Positions 1 to 11,690 of a stretch of 64,000 nt of DNA are shown piece after piece. The DNA lies in NCBI GenBank assembly GCA_046349435.1, contig JAXMCI010000029.1:24141-88140 (forward strand). The letters are read 5' to 3'. The stretch is from JAXMCI01 sp046349435. Lineage in GTDB: Bacteria; Pseudomonadota; Alphaproteobacteria; Dongiales; Dongiaceae. How positions within the stretch are numbered: the first letter of the stretch is position 1; every line of letters begins with the position of its first letter. The translations under genes and the position numbers were made by a program. The notes beneath the pieces are model-generated. The model had not been told where the DNA came from. It saw nothing but the letters and a program-made list of their open reading frames with translations, and searched no databases.

Positions 1-272
1 TAGATGAGGTCGAGGTCGGGCCGCTCCTCGCGGTCGACCTTGATGCTGACGAAGAGCTCGTTCATCAGCCCGGCGATCGCCGGATCCTCGAAGCTCTCAT
101 GCGCCATGACGTGGCACCAGTGGCAGGCGGCATAGCCCACCGAGAGCAGCACCGGCTTGCCCGTGGCGCGCGCCTCGGCCAGCGCCGCCTCGCCCCAGGG
201 GCGCCAGTCGACCGGGTTGTCGCGATGCTGCAGCAGGTAGGGGCTGGTCTCCCCGGCAAGGCGGTTGGGCAT
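1..272 (-). CDS. DUF255/YyaL-type thioredoxin domain protein, N-terminal part
   Basis: The C-terminus runs off the left edge, so only about 90 residues are visible. The start is the ATG at 272, reading MPNRLAGETSPYLLQHRDNP, which is the classic opening of the DUF255 (SPATA20/YyaL) family. The CHWCH motif with the following VMAHESFED and the VDREERPDLD stretch are family hallmarks. Members join a thioredoxin-like N-domain to a six-hairpin glycosidase-like domain and run to about 650-700 residues; the rest should lie outside the window. The physiological role of the family is unclear. It is divergent from the DUF6489 gene. A TATA-like stretch lies between them at about 326-346, but no clear promoter can be assigned. 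Confidence 0.88.
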   Translation of the reverse strand, partial: MPNRLAGETSPYLLQHRDNPVDWRPWGEAALAEARATGKPVLLSVGYAACHWCHVMAHESFEDPAIAGLMNELFVSIKVDREERPDLDLI

Positions 273-416
273 GGCGCTGAATCGTCCTTCGCGGTGGGGC
301 AGGGGCGCGGGCGGCCGACGATCCCTATATAGTCGGCCGTTACATTGTGGCACAGGCACCGCCGGCTCGACGGAAATCACTCGGGCAAACACCGGCCGGC
401 GCCGAGGAGGTCCGGG

Positions 417-662
417 ATGAAGGTGACGATCGACATCGACTGCACGCCGGAGGAGGCGCGGGCCTTCCTCGGCCTGCCGGCGGTGGCCGCCATGCAGGAG
501 GCGGTCCTGCAGGAAATGCAGAGCAAGCTCATGGAGAATATCGGGCGGATGGATCCCGAGACGCTGATGAAGCAGTGGTTCCCGGCCGGCCGGGAGGGCT
601 GGGAGCAGATGCAGAAGGCGTTCTGGGCGCAGCTCGGCGGCGCCAGGGCAGGCAAGCCGTGA
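417..662 (+). CDS. DUF6489 family protein
   Basis: A small acidic protein of 81 residues beginning MKVTIDIDCTPEEARAFLGL. That opening and the later QWFPAGREGWEQMQKAFW region fit the alphaproteobacterial DUF6489 family, which has no known function. The ATG at 417 is preferred over an upstream ATG at 345 because an AGGAGG ribosome site lies at 406-411 and because the extra N-terminal residues are basic and unlike the family. Its stop overlaps the GTG of the next gene by 4 bases, suggesting translational coupling at the head of the mnmE operon. Confidence 0.82.
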   Translation: MKVTIDIDCTPEEARAFLGLPAVAAMQEAVLQEMQSKLMENIGRMDPETLMKQWFPAGREGWEQMQKAFWAQLGGARAGKP

Positions 663-1048
663 ACGACGCGGCGCCGGAGCGCCGGGACGTCGCCGACCCG
701 CCGCCCTACTACCGCGTCCATGTCTTCTGCTGCACCAACGAGCGCCCGGCCGGGCATCCGCGCGGCAGCTGCAAGCGCAGGGGCTCGGAGGAGCTGCGCA
801 ACTACATGAAGGCGCGCGCCAAGGAGCTCGGCCTCGGCGATGTGCGGATCAATGCGGCGGGCTGCCTCGACCGCTGCGAGCTGGGCCCGACCATGGTGAT
901 CTATCCCGAGGGGGTCTGGTACGCCTACCGCAGCAATGCCGACATCGACGAGATCCTGACCACCCATGTGCGCGACGGCGGCCGCGTGGCGCGGCTGCTG
1001 CTGCGGCCCGAGGACGCGCCGGTCAAGGACGGGCCGGCCAAGGGCTGA
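659..1048 (+). CDS. (2Fe-2S) ferredoxin-like domain protein
   Basis: A 129-residue protein with the thioredoxin-like [2Fe-2S] fold signature. One cysteine pair lies in VFCCTNER and one cysteine in GSCKRR, and the last two are in AAGCLDRCELG; YPEGVWY follows. This matches the stand-alone 2Fe-2S ferredoxin domain family related to NuoE, found as an orphan in many Alphaproteobacteria. The partner redox enzyme is not evident. The GTG start overlaps the DUF6489 stop (GTGA), and mnmE follows after 8 bases, so the three are probably one transcript. Confidence 0.85.
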   Translation: MNDAAPERRDVADPPPYYRVHVFCCTNERPAGHPRGSCKRRGSEELRNYMKARAKELGLGDVRINAAGCLDRCELGPTMVIYPEGVWYAYRSNADIDEILTTHVRDGGRVARLLLRPEDAPVKDGPAKG

Positions 1049-1056
1049 GGGCGGGG

Positions 1057-2388
1057 GTGGCGGAGACCATCTTCGCGCCGGCGAGCGGCCCGGGTCCCGC
1101 CGGGATCGCGGTGATCCGCCTGTCCGGTCCGGCGACCGCGGCGGCGATCGGCGCGCTCACCGGCCGCGGGCCGCCGCCGCCGCGCCGCGCCAGCCTGCGC
1201 CGGCTCGCCGAGCCGGCGACCGGCCGCCTGCTCGACCAGGCTCTGGTGCTGTGGTTCCCGGCGCCGCAGAGCTTCACCGGCGAGGCGATGGCCGAGCTGC
1301 AGCTGCATGGCGGACGGGCCGTGGTGGCGGCGGTGCTGGCCGCGCTCGCCGGGCTGCCCGGGCTGCGGCCGGCCGCGCCGGGCGAGTTCAGCCGGCGGGC
1401 GGTGATGAACGGCCGGCTCGACCTGACGGCGGCCGAGGGGCTGGCCGACCTGGTGGCCGCCGAGACCGAGATGCAGCGGCGCCAGGCGCTGCGGCAGCTC
1501 GAGGGCGCGCTCGGCCGGCTCTATGGCGGCTGGGCGGAGCGGCTGACGCGGCTGCTCGCCCATGCCGAGGCGGCGATCGACTTCGCCGACGAGGAGCTGC
1601 CCGCCGATCTGGAACAAAACAGGAACATGGCCTTGGCGGCGCTGTGCGCCGAGATCGATGCGCATCTCGCCGACGGCCATCGGGGAGAACGGCTGCGCGG
1701 CGGCTTCGCGATTGCCGTGATCGGCCCGCCCAACGCGGGGAAATCGAGCCTGCTCAATGCCTTGGCCCGACGCGATGCGGCCATCGTGGCGGCCATTCCC
1801 GGGACCACCCGGGACGTCGTCGAGGTCCAGCTCGACCTTGGCGGATTTCCGGTGACGCTCGCCGATACGGCCGGGCTGCGTGACAGTGCCGACCCGGTGG
1901 AAGCCGAGGGCGTGCGTCGCGCCCGCGCCCGCGCCGCCAGCGCCGACCTGCGCATCGCCGTGCTCGATGCCGGCACCTGGCCGGACCTCGACGCGCGGAC
2001 CGTGGCGCTGGTCGACGGCGACACCGTGGTGGTGCTGAACAAGACCGATCTCGCGGGCCTGCCGCCTGTCGCCCGCATCGCCGGCCGGGCGGTCTGGCCG
2101 CTCAGCCTCGCGACCGGCGACGGGCTTCCCGCACTGACCGCCCATCTCGCGGCCTGCGTCGCGGAGCGGATCGGGCTGACCGAGGCGCCGAGCCTGACGC
2201 GCGCCCGGCATCGCGCGACATTGGCGGCGTGCCGGGCGGCGCTCGCACGGGCCGCCGATGCCGCGCTGCCCGAGCTCGCCGCGGAGGATCTGCGCCTGGC
2301 CGTGCGCGAGCTGGGGCGGCTGACCGGCCGCGTCGACGTGGAGGACCTGCTCGACCGCATCTTCGCCGAGTTCTGCATCGGCAAGTGA
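1057..2388 (+). CDS. mnmE: tRNA uridine-5-carboxymethylaminomethyl(34) synthesis GTPase MnmE
   Basis: A 443-residue protein of normal family length with a GTG start. The N-terminal tetrahydrofolate-binding domain begins with ETIFAPASGPGPAGIAVIRL. The G domain has GPPNAGKSS at about residues 223-231, PGTTRD, DTAGLRD and NKTD. The C-terminus is FCIGK, whose Cys is required for activity in the family. With MnmG it installs the cmnm5 group on U34 of tRNAs in the cytoplasm. The stop codon abuts a parS site, and mnmG follows downstream, the usual alphaproteobacterial order near the origin. Confidence 0.98.
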   Translation: MAETIFAPASGPGPAGIAVIRLSGPATAAAIGALTGRGPPPPRRASLRRLAEPATGRLLDQALVLWFPAPQSFTGEAMAELQLHGGRAVVAAVLAALAGLPGLRPAAPGEFSRRAVMNGRLDLTAAEGLADLVAAETEMQRRQALRQLEGALGRLYGGWAERLTRLLAHAEAAIDFADEELPADLEQNRNMALAALCAEIDAHLADGHRGERLRGGFAIAVIGPPNAGKSSLLNALARRDAAIVAAIPGTTRDVVEVQLDLGGFPVTLADTAGLRDSADPVEAEGVRRARARAASADLRIAVLDAGTWPDLDARTVALVDGDTVVVLNKTDLAGLPPVARIAGRAVWPLSLATGDGLPALTAHLAACVAERIGLTEAPSLTRARHRATLAACRAALARAADAALPELAAEDLRLAVRELGRLTGRVDVEDLLDRIFAEFCIGK

Positions 2389-2404
2389 TGTTTCACGTGA
2401 AACA
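2389..2404. promoter_or_regulatory. parS centromere site 1
   Basis: TGTTTCACGTGAAACA, a perfect 16-bp palindrome identical to the consensus ParB-binding parS site. It sits directly after the mnmE stop and before mnmG. parB lies 3.4 kb downstream, so this is almost certainly a ParB loading site for chromosome partition. Confidence 0.97.
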
Positions 2405-2461
2405 GTCCGGGCCGCGATGCGAGCTTTGACTCAGGCCGCGCCCCGGCGCTACTCCTCCGCC

Positions 2462-4295
<1,834 letters not shown>

Positions 4296-4324
<29 letters not shown>

Positions 4325-4967
4325 GCCGCTGACCCCCGAGGGGTTCGCTGCGGCGGCCGGTGTTTCACGTGAAACATTGGCGCGGCTCGAAGCCTATGCC
4401 GCGCTGCTCCGGCGCTGGCAGCCGCGCATCAATCTCGTGGCCAACGACAGCGTCGCCGATCTGTGGCGGCGCCACATGCTCGATTCCGCGCAGCTGCTGC
4501 CGCTCGTCCCGCCGGCCGACCCCGCGCGCGCTTTCGCGGCCCTCGATCTCGGCAGCGGCGCCGGCTTCCCCGGCCTGGTGCTCGCCATCCTCGGGGTGCC
4601 CGGCCTGCGGCTGGTGGAGGCCGATGCCCGCAAATGCGCCTTCCTGCGGGAGGCGGCGCGGGCCGCCGGGCTGGCGCTCGAGCGCGACGTCTCCATCGTC
4701 AATCGCCGCCTTGAGCAGGTTCCGCCCTTCGCTGCCGACCTCGTCACGGCGCGCGCCGTCGCCGACCTGCCGGAGCTGCTGGAGGCGACCGAGCGCTTTC
4801 GGTCCGCCGGCACCATCTGCCTGTTCCACAAGGGACTTCGGGCGACCGAGGAATTGACCCGCGCGGGCAAAAGTTGGAGGATGACCGTCGAGCAGTTTCC
4901 CAGCCGATCCGATCCCACCGGGACGATCCTGAGGCTGACGGGGGTTCAGCGTGAACGAAGTCGCTAG
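4296..4967 (+). CDS. rsmG: 16S rRNA (guanine(527)-N(7))-methyltransferase RsmG
   Basis: A SAM-dependent methyltransferase of 223 residues that methylates N7 of G527 in 16S rRNA. It has LDLGSGAGFPGL as the SAM-binding motif and the AYAALLRRWQPRINLVA region typical of GidB. The ATG at 4296 lies inside the end of mnmG. Residues GVSRETL are encoded by the second parS palindrome, a known feature of alphaproteobacterial rsmG genes. The last 17 bases overlap parA. Confidence 0.96.
4361..4376. promoter_or_regulatory. parS centromere site 2, inside rsmG
   Basis: A second perfect TGTTTCACGTGAAACA palindrome, 1,972 bp from the first. It is inside the rsmG coding region and is read as codons for VSRET. 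Being both coding and centromeric constrains this segment of rsmG. Confidence 0.97.
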
Positions 4968-5772
4968 ACCGGGCTCGCCGCCGTCGCGTGCCCGCATCCT
5001 TGCGCTGGCGAACCAGAAGGGCGGCGTCGGCAAGACCACCACGGCGATCAATCTCGGCACCGCGCTGGCGGCGGCCGGCCAGCGCGTCCTGGTGATCGAC
5101 GCCGACCCGCAGGGCAACGCCTCGACCGGCCTCGGCCTCGAGAGCGAGGCACGCCGCGTCGGCACCTACCAGCTGCTGCTCGGCGAGGCCCGCCTCGCCG
5201 AGGCGGCCCAGCCGACCGAGGTGGCCGGCCTCTGCGTGGTGCCGGCCACCGTCGACCTGCTCGGTGCCGAGCTCGAGCTGATCGACCAGCCCCGCCGCGC
5301 CCATCGCCTGGCCGAGGCGCTCGAGGCGGCGCATGGCAGCTACGACTTCGTGCTGATCGACTGCCCGCCCTCGCTCGGCCTGCTGACCCTCAACGCCCTG
5401 GTCGCGGCCGACGGCGTTCTGGTGCCGCTGCAGAGCGAGTTCTATGCCCTGGAGGGCCTCAGCCACCTCATGCAGACCATCGAGCGGACCCGGGCGGCTC
5501 TCAACCCCAGGTTGCAGCTCGCGGGAATCGTGCTGACGATGCACGACCGCCGCAACAACCTCAGCGAGCAGGTCGCCGCCGACGTCCGCCGGCATCTCGG
5601 CGCCGCCGTGTTCGACACCGTGGTGCCGCGCAACGTCAAGGTCTCCGAGGCGCCCTCGCACGGCAAGCCGGTGCTGCTCTACGACATGCGCTGCGCCGGC
5701 TCGCAGGCCTATATCCACCTCGCCAGCGAGCTGCTCCGCCGCGAGGCGGAGCGCGCCGCGGCGGCGGCCTGA
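4951..5772 (+). CDS. parA: Chromosome partitioning ATPase ParA (Soj)
   Basis: A 273-residue Walker-type ATPase. The deviant Walker A motif KGGVGKTT is at residues 23-30, followed by VIDADPQGN, and the Walker B region is VLIDCPPSLG. These define the chromosomal ParA/Soj family that moves ParB-parS complexes on nucleoid-bound ATPase. The GTG start overlaps the rsmG stop; parB follows after 7 bases, forming parAB. Two parS sites lie immediately upstream. Confidence 0.97.
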   Translation: MNEVARPGSPPSRARILALANQKGGVGKTTTAINLGTALAAAGQRVLVIDADPQGNASTGLGLESEARRVGTYQLLLGEARLAEAAQPTEVAGLCVVPATVDLLGAELELIDQPRRAHRLAEALEAAHGSYDFVLIDCPPSLGLLTLNALVAADGVLVPLQSEFYALEGLSHLMQTIERTRAALNPRLQLAGIVLTMHDRRNNLSEQVAADVRRHLGAAVFDTVVPRNVKVSEAPSHGKPVLLYDMRCAGSQAYIHLASELLRREAERAAAAA

Positions 5773-5779
5773 GGCGGAC

Positions 5780-6661
<882 letters not shown>

Positions 6662-6691
6662 CCGGGCCGGCGTAAACGGGCGCAGGCCCCG

Positions 6692-7726
6692 TCAGGCGCG
6701 GCGGCGGTCCCGCGGCCGGGCGCGCGCGATCTCGGTCAGGGCGCGCCACAGGATCGCCTCGTCGGGGGCGCCGGTCCGCTTGCAGGCGAGCTCGGCGGCC
6801 AGCAGCCGGTCGAGCGCCTGTGCCAGCTCGGCCGGCGACCAGCGGCCGGCCTGGCGGACGAAGCGGTCGCGGACCCGGATGAACAGCGGTGGCCGGAGCG
6901 CGCTCAGCGCCCGCTCCAGGCCGGCGCCTTCGGCCATCATGCCGACGACGAGGTGCAGCCGCTGGAAGTGGCGCGAGACGGCGCGCAGGAGGGAGATCGG
7001 CGCCCCGCCATCGGCGAGCTCGCGGGCGAGCGCCCGGTCGACCGCCGCCGGCTCGCCATCGGCCACCGCCAGCGCCAGCTCGTCGACCGCCAGGCCGGCG
7101 CCGTCACCGATGCAGGCGACGACCTCGGCGAGGCTCAGCGGCGCCGCCTGCCCGCCGGCGTAGAGCGCCAGCTTCTCCAGCTCGGCCCGGTTGAGGGCGC
7201 GGTCCTGGCCGAGCTGGACGAGGAGATAGTCGAGCGCCTCCGGCGCCAGCGCGACGCCCTGGCGCCGGAGCTCGCCGGCGATGAAGCGGCCGAGATCGGC
7301 ACCCTCCTCGGGATAGCAGGCGATCGCCGCGGCGCGCGGCGCCGTCTCGAACAGCTTGCGCAGCGTCGATTTGGTGCCGAGCTCGCCGGCCTCGGCCACC
7401 ACCAGCGCGGCGGCGGTACCCTCGAGGACCTCCGCCAGCCGGCCGGTCAGCGTGTCGCCCGCCTCGCGCAGCCGCACCACCCGGCGGCCGCCGCCGAGCG
7501 ACAGCGCGGCCGCCTCGTCGGCCAGCCGGGTCGGCACCTCGCGCAGCGCGGCCGGGCTCAGCTCGGTGAGGCGGAACGGGTCGCCGAGATCGCCGGCGAC
7601 GGCGCGGCAGAGGCGCTCGGCGCGCTCGCGCACCAGCCCGGCATCGGGGCCGAACAGCAGCACGGCGGCGACCTCCGGATCGGGCGCCGCGAGGAAACGC
7701 TCGATGGCGCGCGCCGCCAGCTTCAC
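6692..7726 (-). CDS. holA: DNA polymerase III subunit delta
   Basis: A 344-residue clamp-loader subunit. It has VLLFGPDAGLVRERAERL near the N-terminus in place of a functional P-loop, and the conserved RVVRLREAGD and LLVQLGQDRALNRAELEKLALYAG regions of HolA. It opens the beta clamp within the DnaX complex. The GTG start lies one base beyond the lptE stop. The arrangement leuS-lptE-holA is standard in Alphaproteobacteria. Confidence 0.95.
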   Translation of the reverse strand: MKLAARAIERFLAAPDPEVAAVLLFGPDAGLVRERAERLCRAVAGDLGDPFRLTELSPAALREVPTRLADEAAALSLGGGRRVVRLREAGDTLTGRLAEVLEGTAAALVVAEAGELGTKSTLRKLFETAPRAAAIACYPEEGADLGRFIAGELRRQGVALAPEALDYLLVQLGQDRALNRAELEKLALYAGGQAAPLSLAEVVACIGDGAGLAVDELALAVADGEPAAVDRALARELADGGAPISLLRAVSRHFQRLHLVVGMMAEGAGLERALSALRPPLFIRVRDRFVRQAGRWSPAELAQALDRLLAAELACKRTGAPDEAILWRALTEIARARPRDRRRA

Positions 7727-7727
7727 G

Positions 7728-8270
7728 TCACTTCGGCGCGGGGGCCGCCGCCAGCGCCTCGGAGAAATAGACCCCGAGCCGCTCGCGGATGCTCTCGGCG
7801 AGCTCGGTGGCGGCGCGGGTCCGCGCGTCGCCGGCGGCGGTGCGGGTGGCGTACTCGGAATTCAGCACGTTGTAGGCGGTGCGAGCCCGGGCGGTGCCCT
7901 GCACGAGCACCTGCCGCTTCGCCGCCCGGGCCCGCAGGATGTACTCGGCATAGAGCGTGATGTTGGAACGGCTGGCGGTCTCGTCCTGCTGCAGCAGCAG
8001 CTCGATCTGCTCCTCGCGCAGCTGCACCGTCAGCTCGTAGCGCGCCTTTTCCGGAACGCCGCGCGGATTGAGCCGGTCGCGCAGCGCATTGTAGAGGATC
8101 TGCCCGGTGCGGTCCGCCGAGGGCACGATGTGGATGGCTTCGAGCTGGGCCTGGACGCTGGGCGCGCCGGGCCCGTCGCCCACCGGCCCGTAGAGCGGAT
8201 GGAAGCCGCAGGCGGCCAGCGCCAGCAGCACCCCGAGAAGGGCGGGACGGACCGCCCTAGACCACCACAT
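7728..8270 (-). CDS. lptE: LPS assembly lipoprotein LptE
   Basis: A 180-residue outer-membrane lipoprotein. The signal peptide ends in the lipobox LAAC, followed by GFHPLYG, the signature of the LptE (RlpB) family; the mature part has the Q/E-rich beta-strand pattern. It plugs the LptD barrel for LPS insertion. The ATG overlaps the end of leuS by 14 bases, and holA starts just downstream. Confidence 0.95.
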   Translation of the reverse strand: MWWSRAVRPALLGVLLALAACGFHPLYGPVGDGPGAPSVQAQLEAIHIVPSADRTGQILYNALRDRLNPRGVPEKARYELTVQLREEQIELLLQQDETASRSNITLYAEYILRARAAKRQVLVQGTARARTAYNVLNSEYATRTAAGDARTRAATELAESIRERLGVYFSEALAAAPAPK

Positions 8271-10830
8271 TGATCACCCGGTCTGGCACCACGATGATCT
8301 TGCGCGCCGCCTTGCCCGCCATCGCTCGTCGGACCCCCTCGTCGGCCAGCGCCGCCTGCTCGGCCGCCGCCGCATCGGCGCCGCGCGGCAGCACCACCGT
8401 GCCGCGCAGCTTGCCGTTGACCTGCACCGCCACCGTCACCTGGTCGTCGACCAGCAGGGCGGGATCGGCCTCCGGCCAGGCGCTGTCGACGACCAGCGTA
8501 GCGTGGCCCAGCCTCTGCCACAACTCCTCGGCCAGGTGCGGCATCATCGGGCCGATCAGCAGGGCGAGCTGCTCGCAGGCCTCGCGCCGGGCCCAGCCGT
8601 CGCCGGCGTCGTCGCCGAGCGCGGCGAAGGCCGCATCCATGGCGTTGGCCAGCTCGTAGAGCCGCGCCACCGCGCGGTTGAAGCGGAACTTCTCGATGTC
8701 GTCGGTGACGCCGGCGACCGCCCGGTGCGCCGCCTGGCGCAGCGCCAGGGCCGCGGCGGAGAAGCCGGCCGGCCGCGGCGTGCCGGCCGCGGGCAGGCGC
8801 GGCAGCACCTCGTCGACCACGCGCCAGAGACGCTGGGTGAAGCGCCAGGCGCCCGCCGCCCCGGCCTCGGTCCACTCCATGTCGCGCTCCGGCGGGCTGT
8901 CGGAGAGCATGAACCAGCGCGCGGTGTCGGCGCCGTAGCGGTCGATGATGCTGGCCGGGTCGACGACGTTGCGCTTGCTCTTGCTCATCTTCTCGGAGCG
9001 GCCGAGCGTCACCGGCCGGCCGGTGCGGGCATGGACCGCGCCGCCCTCGCGCTTCTCGACCTGCTCGGGATGGAGCCACTCGCCGCTCTCGTCGCGGTAG
9101 GTCTCGTGGCAGACCATGCCCTGGGTGAAGAGGCCGGCGAAGGGCTCGTCGACGTCGACATAGCCGCAGCGCCGCATCGCGCGCAGGAAGAAGCGGGAAT
9201 AGAGCAGGTGCAGGATGGCGTGCTCGACGCCGCCGACATACTGGTCGACCGGCAGCCAGCGATCGACCGGCCCGCGCTCCACCGGCACGTCGGCGCGCGG
9301 CGAGCAGTAGCGCGCGAAGTACCAGGAGGAATCGACGAAGGTGTCGAAGGTGTCGGTCTCGCGCCGGGCGGCGGCGCCGCAGGCCGGGCAGGCGACGTGC
9401 TTCCAGGTCGGATGGTGGTCGAGCGGGTTGCCCGGCTTGTCGAAGGTGGCGTCGTCGGGCAGCAGCACCGGCAGGTCGGATTCCGGCACCGGGACGATGC
9501 CGCAGGACGGGCAGTGGATGACCGGGATCGGGCAGCCCCAGTAGCGCTGGCGCGACACGCCCCAGTCGCGCAGCCGGTAGGCGACGGTGCGCTCGCCGCG
9601 GCCGAGCGCCACCAGCCGGTCGACCGCCGCGCGCTTGGCGGCCTCGACCTCGAGCCCGTCGAGGAAGCGCGAGTTGACCAGCACGCCGTCGTCGGTGAAG
9701 GCGGTGCCGCCGATCGCCGCGTCGGTCGGGGCCGGCTCGCCGCGCGGCGCCACCACCGGCAGCACCGGCAGCCGGTACTTGCGGGCGAAGTCGAGGTCGC
9801 GCTGGTCGTGCGCCGGGCAGCCGAAGATGGCGCCGGTGCCGTACTCCATCAGCACGAAGTTGGCGACATAGACCGGCAGACGCCAGCTCTCGTCGAACGG
9901 ATGGATCGCCTGCAGGCCGGTCGGCAGGCCGATCTTCTCCGCCGTCTCCAGCGCCGCCTCGCTGGTCCCCATGCGGTTGCACTCGGCGACGAAGGCGGCG
10001 AGCTCGGGATTGCCGGCCGCCAGGCCGGCGACCAGCGGATGGTTGGGCGAGAGCGCCACGAAGCTGGCGCCGAACAGCGTGTCCGGGCGGGTCGAGAAGA
10101 CCTCGATCTCGTCGCTGCGGCCGGCCAGCGCGAAGCGGAAGCGGGCGCCCTCCGACCGGCCGATCCAGTTCTCCTGCATCAGCCGGACCTTGGCCGGCCA
10201 GCGCTCCAGCCCGGCCAGCGCCTGCAGCAGGTCCTCGGCGTAGTCGGTGATGCGCAGGAACCATTGCGAGAGCTGCCGCTTCTCGACCACCGCGCCGGAG
10301 CGCCAGCCGCGCCCGTCGATCACCTGCTCGTTGGCCAGGACGGTGTGGTCGACCGGGTCCCAGTTGACCCAGCCCTCCTTGCGGTAGGCGAGGCCCGCCG
10401 CCAGGAAGTCGATGAACAGCTTCTGCTGGTGCCGGTAGTAGCCGGGATGGCAGGTGGCGATCTCGCGGTCCCAGTCGAGCGACAGGCCCATGCGCTGCAG
10501 CTCGCCGCGCATCGTCGCGATGTTGCTGTAGGTCCAGTCGGCCGGATGCACGCCCTGGTCACGGGCGGCGTTCTCGGCCGGCAGGCCGAAGGCGTCCCAG
10601 CCCATCGGATGCAGGACATCGAAGCCGCGCGCCCGCTTGAAGCGGGAGACCACGTCGCCCAGCGTGTAATTGCGGACATGGCCCATATGGATGCGCCCCG
10701 AGGGATAGGGGAACATCTCCAGGACGTAGTATTTCGGGCGCTCGGGACGGCGGCCGGCGGCAAAGCAGCCATGCTCGGCCCACACCGCCTGCCAGCGCGG
10801 CTCGGCTTCGCTGAAGTTGTAGCGCGACAT
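8257..10830 (-). CDS. leuS: Leucyl-tRNA synthetase
   Basis: An 857-residue class I aminoacyl-tRNA synthetase starting MSRYNFSEAEPRWQAVW. The HIGH-type motif is in YPSGRIHMGHVRNYTLGD, the large CP1 editing domain follows, and the KMSKS loop is SEKMSKSKRNVVDP. The C-terminus ends VPDRVINVVV, as in bacterial LeuRS. ATG 10830 is used because upstream in-frame sequence is only a shadow of the preceding gene. It is co-transcribed with lptE and holA. Confidence 0.98.
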   Translation of the reverse strand: MSRYNFSEAEPRWQAVWAEHGCFAAGRRPERPKYYVLEMFPYPSGRIHMGHVRNYTLGDVVSRFKRARGFDVLHPMGWDAFGLPAENAARDQGVHPADWTYSNIATMRGELQRMGLSLDWDREIATCHPGYYRHQQKLFIDFLAAGLAYRKEGWVNWDPVDHTVLANEQVIDGRGWRSGAVVEKRQLSQWFLRITDYAEDLLQALAGLERWPAKVRLMQENWIGRSEGARFRFALAGRSDEIEVFSTRPDTLFGASFVALSPNHPLVAGLAAGNPELAAFVAECNRMGTSEAALETAEKIGLPTGLQAIHPFDESWRLPVYVANFVLMEYGTGAIFGCPAHDQRDLDFARKYRLPVLPVVAPRGEPAPTDAAIGGTAFTDDGVLVNSRFLDGLEVEAAKRAAVDRLVALGRGERTVAYRLRDWGVSRQRYWGCPIPVIHCPSCGIVPVPESDLPVLLPDDATFDKPGNPLDHHPTWKHVACPACGAAARRETDTFDTFVDSSWYFARYCSPRADVPVERGPVDRWLPVDQYVGGVEHAILHLLYSRFFLRAMRRCGYVDVDEPFAGLFTQGMVCHETYRDESGEWLHPEQVEKREGGAVHARTGRPVTLGRSEKMSKSKRNVVDPASIIDRYGADTARWFMLSDSPPERDMEWTEAGAAGAWRFTQRLWRVVDEVLPRLPAAGTPRPAGFSAAALALRQAAHRAVAGVTDDIEKFRFNRAVARLYELANAMDAAFAALGDDAGDGWARREACEQLALLIGPMMPHLAEELWQRLGHATLVVDSAWPEADPALLVDDQVTVAVQVNGKLRGTVVLPRGADAAAAEQAALADEGVRRAMAGKAARKIIVVPDRVINVVV

Positions 10831-10898
10831 GGTCTCCGCCGTTTCGGTTCGCGGGCGGGCGGGCGCCCGCCGAGGTCTGGGGCCGCTGCCGGCCGCCG

Positions 10899-11492
10899 CT
10901 ACTGGCCGCCGCCCTGGGCGATGCGCAGCTGACGGGCCCGCACCAGGATGGCGTTCTCGAGGTCGGTCGCGGTGGTCGGCGCCACCGGCGCGTCGACCCA
11001 GCCGGCGCTGGCCATCTGCTGGCGGAACACGGCGGTGCGCACGCCGTCGGCGCGCAGCGTGCGTCCGAGGATGAAGACGTTGACCTTGAAGCGCTCGTTG
11101 GGCGACTGCGGCGGCGAGTACCAGTCCGTGATGATGACGCCGCCGAAGGGGTCGGCGGAGACCAGCGGCATGAAGGCCACGGTGTCGAGCGAGGCGCGCC
11201 ACAGGAAGCTGTTGACGCCGATGCCGCCGCTCGAGCCGTCCTGCGGCTGGTTCTTCTGGTCGCTGCCGCCCAGCAGGGTCAGGCCGCCGGGCCCGAAGAT
11301 CGATTCCGGCTGCTCGTAGTTGGGCTTGCTCGGATCGACGCCACGATTGGCCTTGGACCGCTGGGCGGGATAGTTCGCTTCGCCGGTCTGCCACCAGGAG
11401 CAGGCGGAGAGGCTGCTCAGCGCGATCGCCGCCGCGATCAGTGCGGCGGCACGGACGTGGCGTCCCAGGCCGGCCGGCGACCCGTTGATCAT
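10899..11492 (-). CDS. DUF3576 family lipoprotein
   Basis: A 197-residue predicted lipoprotein starting MINGSPAGLGRHVRAAALI, with the lipobox LSAC after a hydrophobic stretch. The mature part contains SFLWRASLDTVAFMPLVSADPFGGVIITDWY, the core of the alphaproteobacterial DUF3576 family, always found near leuS and lptE. The function is unknown but the context suggests an envelope role. An in-frame TTG 9 bases upstream is a less likely start; the ATG has a GGGGG run at a usable distance. Confidence 0.9.
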   Translation of the reverse strand: MINGSPAGLGRHVRAAALIAAAIALSSLSACSWWQTGEANYPAQRSKANRGVDPSKPNYEQPESIFGPGGLTLLGGSDQKNQPQDGSSGGIGVNSFLWRASLDTVAFMPLVSADPFGGVIITDWYSPPQSPNERFKVNVFILGRTLRADGVRTAVFRQQMASAGWVDAPVAPTTATDLENAILVRARQLRIAQGGGQ

Positions 11493-11529
11493 CGTCGACA
11501 AACCCCCGATCTCGCTTGCGAAGGCGGAA

Positions 11530-11557
11530 CTTATAGCAGACGGCGCGGGGCAGGCAA
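11530..11557 (-). promoter_or_regulatory. Candidate sigma-70 promoter for DUF3576-leuS-lptE-holA
   Basis: On the minus strand TTGCCT (11557-11552) is separated by 16 bases from TATAAG (11535-11530), 38 bases upstream of the DUF3576 ATG. Each hexamer matches consensus at four or five positions, and no other promoter is visible before this operon. Confidence 0.55.
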
Positions 11558-11690
11558 GATTGGGCGAATTGCCGCTTTTCCCCGCTGCCAGGCTGGTTTA
11601 TAGCCGGCGCGGCCGGGCCTCCCCCTGCGGGGCGAGCCCGGCCCCGCTCCGCCGGCGCCGCCGCCGGTCCCCTCCCGCAGGGAACAGCCC

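Noticed and set aside
8503..10932. Very long open frame opposite leuS
   Set aside because: It is antisense to a certain leuS gene, its translation is low-complexity His/Gln/Arg/Gly-rich, and it shows no motif; such frames are common in GC-rich genomes.
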